Source: Afipia sp.
Lineage (GTDB): Bacteria > Pseudomonadota > Alphaproteobacteria > Rhizobiales > Xanthobacteraceae
NCBI GenBank assembly: GCA_017308495.1
Contig: JAFKES010000077.1
Coordinates: forward strand, 1 to 44,709
DNA: 44,709 nt
Direction of reading: 5' to 3'
Shown: one piece after another, positions 37,944-44,709 of the stretch
Layout: each line of letters begins with the position of its first letter
How positions within the stretch are numbered: the stretch's first letter is position 1
The notes under the pieces: generated by a model
Told to the model about the DNA's origin: nothing
Seen by the model: the letters and a program-made list of their open reading frames with translations, nothing else
Database searches by the model: none
Program-made: the position numbers and the translations under genes

Positions 37944-39752
37944 ATGTCCAAGCCTCCTGGGAAGATCAGTGACGATCCCTACGGGGCAATGCAAGTCATC
38001 AAGAGGCTTGTTGCCGAGCAGGCCACCGTCTACTGGCGCCGCTATCTGTTCGTGCTGGCCATGATGGCTGTCGGCGCAGGCGCGAGCGCCGGCTCCGCCT
38101 ACCTGTTCGGCAAGGTCATCAACGAAGCCTATGTCTATCGCAGCATCAGCGGCATTGTTACAGTGTCGACAATGGTCATTGCCCTGTTCACCGCCAAGGG
38201 CATCGCCACCTATCTGCAGCAGGTGATGCTGTCGCGGGTCAGCAACGCCATTCTCGCCAACAATCAGCGACAATTGTTTTCAAAATTGATGCAAGAAAGC
38301 GTGGGATTCTATTCACGGTCCCACTCATCCGAATATCTGAACCGGCTTTCGGCGGGAGCGACCGCCATCACGCAAGTGTTGTCGCTGCTTATCACGGGCG
38401 CGGGCAAGGACCTGCTCACGCTGATCGGCCTTGTCGCCGTGATGGTGTCGCAGGACCCGTTCATGTCGCTGCTCAGCCTTATCGTCGTGCCGCCGATATT
38501 CCTGTTCGTGCGCAAGATCGTAAGCCGGATCAAGGGTCTCGCGGCCAACCAGTTCATGAGCACGGCCTACATCATGGAAGCCGTACAGGAATCGCTGCAA
38601 GGCATTCGCACCGTGAAGGCCTTCACGCTCGAACATACCATGCAGGAGCGGGTTGATCAGAGCATTGCGGCGGTCGAAGCCCGCGCCAACAAGATGGCAA
38701 CCGTCTCCAACCGCTCGGGCCCGTTGATGGAGATGCTGGGAGGCATCGCCATCTCAATTGCGTTGATGTACGGCGGCTATCGCGTGATCGCCACCGATGC
38801 GGCACCAGGCCAGTTCGTGTCGTTCATCACGGCATTTCTTTTAGCCTACGAGCCGGCGAAACGTCTCGCGCGCCTCAATATCGATCTGAGCAGCGCCCTG
38901 ATCGGCGCACGCATGCTGCTCGAAATCATCGACAAACCCGCCACCGAGCCGGATGACAGCGACAAGCCGGCGCTCGCCCTTTCTCTGGCGCAAATCGAAT
39001 TCCGTGACGTCACCTTCGCCTATCGACCGGAGCACCCCGTCCTGAAACGGATGAATTTCATTGCCGAGCCGGGCAAGGTGACAGCTCTGGTCGGCCCTTC
39101 GGGCGGCGGAAAATCGACGATCCTGTCGCTGCTTCTGCGCTTTTACGAAGCCGATGAAGGCGCGATCCTGATCGATGGTCAGGTCATCTCGGACTATTCA
39201 CGGAGTTCGCTGCGCCAGCAGACGGCCTATGTCGGACAGGACGTCTATCTATTCCGTGGTTCGGTCCGGGAGAATATCGCTTTCGGAAAGCCGGGCGCGA
39301 CCGAGGAGGAGATCGTGGCTGCGGCTGAAGCCGCCTGCGCGCATGATTTCATCACGGGCTTCCCGCAGGGCTATGACACGTCTGTCGGCGAACATGGGAC
39401 GCAATTGTCCGGCGGCCAGCGTCAGCGTATCGCGATCGCGCGGGCGCTGATCAAGAATGCGCCGATCATTCTGCTCGACGAGGCCACCGCGGCACTCGAT
39501 TCGGAATCGGAAAAATACGTACAGGAGGCGATGGCGCGTTTATGCAAGGGCCGCACCACCATTGTTATTGCCCACCGTCTTCACACCATCATCCATGCCG
39601 ATACGATTCTTGTCGTCGAAGGCGGCACCATCGTCGAGGCGGGCCGTCATGATGATCTGCTCCAGAAGAATGGCCGCTATGCCAATTTCTTCCGTCTGCA
39701 GCAACACGAGAGCGACAAGGTCACGCCATTGCGCGCGCGAGTCGATGGGTAG
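37944..39752 (+). CDS. MsbA-type ABC exporter (fused membrane and ATPase domains)
   Basis: A 602-aa half-transporter with six membrane spans in the first 330 residues, followed by the nucleotide-binding domain. Walker A GPSGGGKS is at residues 384-391, the Q-loop is in AYVGQDVYLF, the signature LSGGQRQR is near 488, Walker B is IILLDEATAAL, and the H-loop is AHR. It probably works as a homodimer in the inner membrane. Its place between glycosyltransferase genes suggests export of a lipid-linked glycan or glycolipid, by inference. It is not an O-antigen Wzm/Wzt system, which uses separate subunits. ATG at 37944. Confidence 0.88.
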   Translation: MSKPPGKISDDPYGAMQVIKRLVAEQATVYWRRYLFVLAMMAVGAGASAGSAYLFGKVINEAYVYRSISGIVTVSTMVIALFTAKGIATYLQQVMLSRVSNAILANNQRQLFSKLMQESVGFYSRSHSSEYLNRLSAGATAITQVLSLLITGAGKDLLTLIGLVAVMVSQDPFMSLLSLIVVPPIFLFVRKIVSRIKGLAANQFMSTAYIMEAVQESLQGIRTVKAFTLEHTMQERVDQSIAAVEARANKMATVSNRSGPLMEMLGGIAISIALMYGGYRVIATDAAPGQFVSFITAFLLAYEPAKRLARLNIDLSSALIGARMLLEIIDKPATEPDDSDKPALALSLAQIEFRDVTFAYRPEHPVLKRMNFIAEPGKVTALVGPSGGGKSTILSLLLRFYEADEGAILIDGQVISDYSRSSLRQQTAYVGQDVYLFRGSVRENIAFGKPGATEEEIVAAAEAACAHDFITGFPQGYDTSVGEHGTQLSGGQRQRIAIARALIKNAPIILLDEATAALDSESEKYVQEAMARLCKGRTTIVIAHRLHTIIHADTILVVEGGTIVEAGRHDDLLQKNGRYANFFRLQQHESDKVTPLRARVDG

Positions 39753-39774
39753 ATAGCTGACCGCTGATCTATCT
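39751..39774 (+). terminator. Weak stem-loop after the ABC exporter
   Basis: AGATAG (39751-39756) and CTATCT (39769-39774) form a 6-bp stem with a 12-nt loop directly overlapping the exporter stop codon. There is no T-run, so it is at best a weak terminator. Confidence 0.2.
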
Positions 39775-40292
39775 TCCTGATGATACAGTAAATTTTTGCC
39801 TTCATAAGAAGCGACGAATCGACCGTTGCGCGGGAGCAAAGATCTTCATCCTGACTCGACATGTATCGGATTGTTTGTTGCAGGCGATCTGCGTCATCGA
39901 TTCCGCCGGGAATCTCGCCGCGACGATCGAGGCGGCAGCGAGTATGTGGATTTCTGCGCGATCAGACGATAGAAAGGTCACCTTTTCCGACCAGCGGCAA
40001 CAGCGCGAAGATGGCGGACGCTTTTGAAATGGCGTGCGCCATGGGCGTTGAAACCATTGGTCTGACAGGGCGCGGTGGCGGGGAGTTCCTGCTGTTGCTT
40101 CTGGCCGACTCATCGCGGCATTCGCTTTTTGCCGAGCACTTCGGCGCGGGCAACGTCATTCCCATCTCGATGGTCCCGCCGCGATGCGAGCCAAGCATAT
40201 CGCTGATATCGACAGAAAAAGATCGGAAGGCAATACTGGGGCGGTCTGGATTGAGATCGTCGCGCAGGACTAGAAGAGAAGAGGCAATATGA
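39761..40292 (+). pseudogene. Remnant of a GmhA-like SIS-domain sugar phosphate isomerase
   Basis: Two pieces in different frames resemble a phosphoheptose isomerase. The first (open from 39761, ending near 39984) includes NLAATIEAAASMWISARSDDRKVTF split from the N-terminal helices. The second, one frame over, runs PTSGNSAKMADAFEMACAMG then VETIGLTGRGGGEF (about 39980-40100), the family's STSGNS...TIGLTG-GG block. The roughly 75 residues expected between them, including GNGGSAADAQH, are missing, as is the true C-terminus. The second frame runs on to a TGA that overlaps the start of the next gene (ATGA). An internal deletion with frame change is the simplest reading. This fills an otherwise gene-free 536-bp gap. 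Confidence 0.6.
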
Positions 40293-43200
40293 AGCAGTTG
40301 GACTTGGCCGCACAGCGAGGCGAGAAGAGGCCGCGGGCCGAACGAGTCATTGCGGTTTCCCCGGCGGCACCCGGCGGCAAAGGCGACGAAGGGATGCTGT
40401 TGGGGGTTTTGCAGATTCTGGGAGACCTCCCAGTGTGCCTGCTGAACCCTGAAGAGGGACCGCTCTGGAACGATGTTTTACACAAAACTGGGAAGTTTTC
40501 ATCCCTCACAGAGCATCAGGGAGCATTCACAAGTTTTCTCCAGCATATTCGGCCCACCGATACGGTTTTGATCTTGGGGGCGGATGTCATAGATGGGACC
40601 TATGGCCTGGAACCGGCGCTCCACAGGCTCGATTTCCTAAAAGAAGCTCTCGCACGCGGCGCCCGTGGGGTGGTTGCCTGCTCCTTTCGATCGAATGTTG
40701 ACCAGGAGATTCTTGATCGATTTGAAGGGCTGCCGGCCGCGCATATTTTCCTGCGCGACGTCCAATCACTTGAGAATTTTATTTCTCAAGTGAGGAGCGA
40801 CGCCGCTTTTTTCCCGGACTTGTCCTATTACGCTGCCCCATCAGAAGACCGGATCAGAGCTGCAAACATACGACTGGAGCCTTGGCTTTCTCAAGCTCGC
40901 GCGCGCGATGGGAAAATTGTGGGCCTGAACTTTGGCGAGCACATGTTTCGCTCATTTTCGGAGGAGCATACTGATGTCGCAAGACAAGTCTTGGTAGAGC
41001 GCGTTATTGGCGAGATTCTGAAGGTTATTCCAAATGCCTACTTTGTTCTCATCTCGAATGACAATCGACGATGGCCGAATTTTATATCGGATGCAGATTA
41101 TCAGCATCTAGCGGCTGCAGAATTGGCACTACGATTCGGCTCGGATCGATTTACAATATACGATACTTATTTGTCATATCTCGACAACATCGCCGTCATG
41201 AGATTTCTGGATCTCGTGATAACGGGAAGGATGCACCTTGCGCATGCGGCAGTGCGACAAGGTACAATACCGTTAATCGTGATGGGATCAGGACATGGGC
41301 ATACATCAATCAACAAGATGCTGGGGATGTATGCAACGGTATTCGGGACAGAGAAGGGCGTCGTCAGCGACATCGGATCCTTGGAAACCACCATTCAATG
41401 GACACAAGATCAGACGACCAATCTGAAGGGCCGACTCGAAGAATGGATTAAAATTTCTCACTTTGAAGAAAATACTCTTCGTCCGCTGCTCGCCCGTTCG
41501 CTCGGATTGTCTGACGAATCTCCCAGCGGAGAAGAACTTCTCCTTTCTGACTTGCGGGCCCGCAACGTCGAAACCGCTCTGTTGCTACAACGACAGAAAC
41601 GACTCACAGAAGAGAAATCTGCACAAGCGGCTTCAGAAAAGGAGGAGTTGCTGAAACAACAGAAGCTGCTCACAGAGGAGAAAGCCGCACAAGCAGCTTC
41701 AGAAAAGGAGGAATTGCTGAAACAACAGAAGCTGCTCACAGAAGAGAAAGCTGCACAAGCGGCTTCAGAAAAGGAGGCGCGAGACCGGCTTCGCGCAACC
41801 GCAGATACACTGGTAACGGAAGCGGATCAGCTCGCGCATGAGCTGTATCGAGCCTATCGCCGGCCATGGAAGCCGATGCGGAAGACCTTCCAGCGCGGAT
41901 TCATCAAACTTCTTTTGGTCTTCCGCCCGCTGCTCTCGAAGCGGACAATCGATCGGCTTCAGCGCTCCATCCAGAAGCGCAAGCCATCCCTCATTCTGTC
42001 GCAATGGACCAGGTTCAAGACCGATCTCGGCGTTTCGGCAGACGCTCAGATCCAGACATCTGCGGTTTCGATGCCCGCTAGAGTCAAGCGATCAAAAATC
42101 ATAAAATATCGTCTGCTGCGCCTTCTCGCGAAACTTGTTCGGCCGTTTTCGCAACGGCAGGCGGAAAAATTCCGCCGCTCCGCAGACAAGCGCAACCCCT
42201 GGCGGCGGAATCTTGCGATGCCGACGTCCAGTGCCGTGGTTACGCCGAGCATGGACCTGCTGGATGAACACCGCCGCCGCCGTATTCTCGTCGCGGACTA
42301 TCGTCTGCCCCGCGCGGACACCTCCGCCGGAGAGCGCGCCACGGTCGGGTTGATCGCCGATCTCTGCGCTTTCGGCTACGACGTGACCTTCGTACCGACG
42401 GATATGGATGCGACGCCGCGCTATCTCGAGGAACTGCAGGCGCTGGGCGTGGAAGTCATCACCCGGCAGAGCGGTTACGACTTCGCCGGCCATTACATTC
42501 GCGAACAGGGTGGCCGGTTCGGCGCGTTCTATTTCATTCGCGTCGATGTCGCGGAGCAGTTGCTCGCCAACGCGCGCCAGGCCGCGCCCGACGCGCGCAT
42601 CATCTTTCTTGCTCCGGACCTTTATTCCCTGCGGGAAGGTCGCGCAGCCGCGTTGAGCGGCAGCGCAAGGGAAAGAAAGGCGGCCGAGCACACCAAGGTC
42701 CGTGAGACGGCGATCATGCAGGCAGCCGACCGCGTGCTGCTGGTGAGTCCCGCGGAGGTGCCCCATCTGGACAGCAGCGTGCCGCTCGACAAGGTTTCGA
42801 TCTTTCCGGCGCTTTACAATGAGGTTGTGGTCAATCCGCCCGGCTATCGAGAGCGGCAATCCCTGTTTTTCATCGGCGGCTTTTCGCACACGCCGAATGT
42901 GGGCGCCGTCAAATGGTTCGTGGACCAAGTCTGGCCGACCATCCACGCGGCCCTGCCCGATGTCGAGTTTCACATTCTGGGCGCGGAAGCACCCGACGAT
43001 ATCGTCAAGCTCGGCGAGCGCCCCGGCGTGCGTTTTGTCGGTTATGTCGCCGACCTTGCTCCGGTGCTTGCTACCTACCGGCTCAGCGTTGTGCCGCTTC
43101 TCTTCGGGGCCGGCATCAAGGGAAAACTGGGCTCGGCCATGGGCGCGGGTATTCCCTCGGTGATCACGACGATCGCCGCGGAAGGGATGAGCATTAAAGA

Positions 43201-44709
43201 CGGCGTTCACGCTTTCATTCGCGACGAGCCGGCGGCCTTCGCGGAAGCCACCATTCGTCTTTATCAGGATGAAGCCCTATGGAACAGGCTCGTGCGCAAC
43301 GGCCGGTTGCTGGTTGAGGATAATTTCAGCGAAGCCGCCAACCAGGCCTCCCTTCTTCGCGTGCTCGACCGAGCCGGTGCGTTGCCACTCGATCTGTATG
43401 TCGAATATTGCCAGAACGCCGCACCGGCATCGCTACCCGACACCGATCCGGAACAAGCGGTTGATGTCTCGATCATCATACCGGCCTACAATCAATGGAA
43501 CCTCACGCGCTGTTGCCTGAATTCGGTGCTGCGCGCCTGCCGCGCCACCGGCATCGCCTGCGAAGTCATCCTCGCGGACGACGCCTCGAGCGACGAGACC
43601 CGTCGCGCCGCGGAGTTCTTCCCCGGCCTGAGAGTTGTCCGTCAGGAGCAGAACCTCGGATTTCTGCGCAATTGCAACGCGGCCGCAGCGCATGCGCGGG
43701 GACGGTTTCTCCTGTTCCTCAATAACGATACGGTGGTGATGCCGAATTGGCTGACAGCGTTGATGGAGGCTGCCAAGACATATCCGGACGCCGCGATTCT
43801 CGGCTCAAAGCTGCTCTACCCCGATGGCACCATCCAGGACGCCGGCGCGGCTTTGTTTGAGAATGCCACCGCGTTCATTCTCGGGCGTGGTCGGCCCCGC
43901 CACGAACCGCAGTTTTGTTTCGACCGAGAGGTCGACTATGTGACCGGTGCGTCCGCCCTTATCTCCCGTGCGTTCTGGGATGAAGTCGGAGGATTCGACG
44001 AGCGCTATGCTCCGGCCTATTGCGAAGATCCAGATATCGCCATGGCTGCGCGTGCGCATGGTTGTTGTGTGATTTTTGTCGCTGGCTCGGAAGTGGTTCA
44101 TTTCGAGCACAGCAGCTACGGCGCGCAGCTGGAGACCACCTGGAAAATCTATCAAACCGTCAATACCGAGAAACTGTTGGAGAAGTGGAGCAAGGAATTT
44201 GCTGAAGGCCATTTGCCTGTTTCCACTTCTGAACCGATATTGGCGGCCAACGGCGAACGAACTCCTTCACAGGGCGCGCGGGAGCGGCGCAGGCAGGGAC
44301 GACTGAACATTCTCTATTTCAGTCCGTTCCCCTCACACCCCGACAATCACGGAAACCATTTCAGGATCCAGTCTCTTGGCCACCAGTTTAAACAGCTTGG
44401 CCACAAGGTGCACTTTGCCTTGTTGAACAGCCATATGTTTGACGACACCGCCGTCCAGGACATGCGGAAGGCATGGGACAGCTTCGATATTTTGCACAAC
44501 ACCTGTCCGCTAGGGGCCGACGGCAATCCGATTCCGTTCGATCACTGGTACCAAGATGGCCTAGGCGAGGAAGTGGCGACGTTGTGCCACAAGTACGATA
44601 TCGATCTTGTGTTCTGCTCGTATGTCTTCCAGTCGAAGCTGCTAGAATATGTTCCTGCGCACATTCTCAAGGTCATCGACACCCACGACAAGATGGGTGA
44701 CCGATACGA
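40289..44709 (+). CDS. Giant modular glycan enzyme: pyruvyl transferase, coiled coil, GT4, GT2 and start of another GT4 (partial)
   Basis: One uninterrupted frame of 1473 codons runs off the window. Residues about 20-395 form a polysaccharide pyruvyl transferase domain: GGKGDEGML near 30, LILGADVIDGTYG, IVGLNFGEHMF near 210, ITGRMHLAHAAVRQGTIPLI near 311. Residues 432-497 are three 22-residue coiled-coil repeats. A basic linker follows (about 500-660). A GT4 domain starts at RRILVADYRLPRADTSAGER (665) and includes FFIGGFSHTPNVGAVKWF and GAGIKGKLGSAMGAGIPSV, ending near 1030. A GT2 domain starts at VSIIIPAYNQWN (1060) with LADDASSDET, LFLNNDT and EDPD. A further GT4-like N-terminus begins near 1338 (LNILYFSPFPSHPDNHGNH). 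The ATG has AGAGG upstream. No signal or membrane span is seen. Likely role: surface polysaccharide assembly. The full length is unknown. Confidence 0.85.
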   Translation, partial: MKQLDLAAQRGEKRPRAERVIAVSPAAPGGKGDEGMLLGVLQILGDLPVCLLNPEEGPLWNDVLHKTGKFSSLTEHQGAFTSFLQHIRPTDTVLILGADVIDGTYGLEPALHRLDFLKEALARGARGVVACSFRSNVDQEILDRFEGLPAAHIFLRDVQSLENFISQVRSDAAFFPDLSYYAAPSEDRIRAANIRLEPWLSQARARDGKIVGLNFGEHMFRSFSEEHTDVARQVLVERVIGEILKVIPNAYFVLISNDNRRWPNFISDADYQHLAAAELALRFGSDRFTIYDTYLSYLDNIAVMRFLDLVITGRMHLAHAAVRQGTIPLIVMGSGHGHTSINKMLGMYATVFGTEKGVVSDIGSLETTIQWTQDQTTNLKGRLEEWIKISHFEENTLRPLLARSLGLSDESPSGEELLLSDLRARNVETALLLQRQKRLTEEKSAQAASEKEELLKQQKLLTEEKAAQAASEKEELLKQQKLLTEEKAAQAASEKEARDRLRATADTLVTEADQLAHELYRAYRRPWKPMRKTFQRGFIKLLLVFRPLLSKRTIDRLQRSIQKRKPSLILSQWTRFKTDLGVSADAQIQTSAVSMPARVKRSKIIKYRLLRLLAKLVRPFSQRQAEKFRRSADKRNPWRRNLAMPTSSAVVTPSMDLLDEHRRRRILVADYRLPRADTSAGERATVGLIADLCAFGYDVTFVPTDMDATPRYLEELQALGVEVITRQSGYDFAGHYIREQGGRFGAFYFIRVDVAEQLLANARQAAPDARIIFLAPDLYSLREGRAAALSGSARERKAAEHTKVRETAIMQAADRVLLVSPAEVPHLDSSVPLDKVSIFPALYNEVVVNPPGYRERQSLFFIGGFSHTPNVGAVKWFVDQVWPTIHAALPDVEFHILGAEAPDDIVKLGERPGVRFVGYVADLAPVLATYRLSVVPLLFGAGIKGKLGSAMGAGIPSVITTIAAEGMSIKDGVHAFIRDEPAAFAEATIRLYQDEALWNRLVRNGRLLVEDNFSEAANQASLLRVLDRAGALPLDLYVEYCQNAAPASLPDTDPEQAVDVSIIIPAYNQWNLTRCCLNSVLRACRATGIACEVILADDASSDETRRAAEFFPGLRVVRQEQNLGFLRNCNAAAAHARGRFLLFLNNDTVVMPNWLTALMEAAKTYPDAAILGSKLLYPDGTIQDAGAALFENATAFILGRGRPRHEPQFCFDREVDYVTGASALISRAFWDEVGGFDERYAPAYCEDPDIAMAARAHGCCVIFVAGSEVVHFEHSSYGAQLETTWKIYQTVNTEKLLEKWSKEFAEGHLPVSTSEPILAANGERTPSQGARERRRQGRLNILYFSPFPSHPDNHGNHFRIQSLGHQFKQLGHKVHFALLNSHMFDDTAVQDMRKAWDSFDILHNTCPLGADGNPIPFDHWYQDGLGEEVATLCHKYDIDLVFCSYVFQSKLLEYVPAHILKVIDTHDKMGDRY
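41582..41779 (+). repeat. Three tandem 66-bp repeats coding a 22-residue coiled-coil unit
   Basis: The unit LLKQQKLLTEEKAAQAASEK plus two residues (EE) occurs three times without gaps; copies two and three are nearly identical and copy one differs at three or four residues. At DNA level the copies are also close, so duplication is recent or kept homogeneous. Twenty-two residues equals two hendecads (11 x 2), suggesting a long helix with hendecad packing between the pyruvyl transferase and glycosyltransferase parts. Confidence 0.9.

Noticed and set aside
39861-40292. 143-aa intact gene
   Set aside because: Only the middle 45 residues resemble GmhA; the N-terminal part is in another frame and the C-terminus is not family-like, so it is called a pseudogene.
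41458-41739. Minus-strand Ser/Cys/Phe-rich repeat protein
   Set aside because: It is the antisense reading of the 66-bp repeats; the sense frame is part of the giant gene.
41582-41779. CRISPR-like array
   Set aside because: The repeats are contiguous without spacers, in frame, and coding.
42092-43210. 372-aa minus-strand frame in the giant gene
   Set aside because: Antisense to a continuous frame with clear GT4 motifs; the product looks like a typical shadow.

Overview
The window is high-GC alphaproteobacterial chromosome. The gene content (oxalate operon, Liv-type uptake operons, PHA synthase with acetate kinase, a NarK1-NarK2 fusion ahead of narGHJI, NnrS, FixK/FNR-type boxes) and a dispersed palindromic repeat at 4.4 kb point to the Bradyrhizobium / Rhodopseudomonas / Afipia group (Nitrobacteraceae). 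That placement is inferred from content, not from a marker gene. No rRNA, tRNA, CRISPR array or intact insertion sequence was seen.

Layout. (1) 1-4.4 kb, oxalate and glyoxylate: frc (cut by the window edge), oxc and a GntR/FCD regulator run on the minus strand. They diverge from a tartronate semialdehyde reductase across a TGGCATGCCA operator candidate. (2) 4.5-6.9 kb: the RNA-binding protein Tex, alone. (3) 7.0-13.4 kb: a complete branched-chain/aromatic-type ABC uptake operon (livKHMGF) ending in a RidA/CnbZ-like protein. It diverges from a LysR regulator across a 17-bp near-palindrome. (4) 13.4-16.6 kb: class I PHA synthase followed by acetate kinase, with a good FixK/FNR box upstream. (5) 16.9-30.4 kb, nitrate respiration: a tightly packed nine-gene minus-strand operon narK(1-2 fusion)-narG-narH-narJ-narI-PPIase-114 aa-60 aa-DUF2478. 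It diverges from a cysteine-free Crp/Fnr regulator (NarR-like), and nnrS follows. (6) 31.0-34.4 kb: the dTDP-L-rhamnose operon rfbB-rfbD-rfbA-rfbC, then a convergent exported beta-carbonic anhydrase. (7) 35.4-44.7 kb, surface polysaccharide: an RgpF-family rhamnan protein, a GT4-like glycosyltransferase, an MsbA-type ABC exporter and a broken GmhA-like sugar isomerase remnant. The last gene is a very large open frame that runs from 40289 off the window edge.

How it fits together. Oxalate is activated and decarboxylated by Frc/Oxc, and the reductase can carry the glyoxylate branch to glycerate. The nitrate block holds the transporter, the catalytic subunits, the chaperone and regulator, plus accessory small proteins. 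The FixK/FNR-like boxes suggest that PHA/acetate metabolism and nitrate respiration share low-oxygen control. The rhamnose operon supplies dTDP-rhamnose to the neighbouring glycan assembly genes.

The most unusual object is the last gene (at least 1473 codons, no stop in the window). It reads as a polysaccharide pyruvyl transferase domain, then three exact-length 22-residue coiled-coil repeats, a basic linker, a GT4 domain, a GT2 domain and the start of a further GT4-like domain. Its first third has visibly lower GC and more rare codons than the rest, which suggests a mosaic origin.
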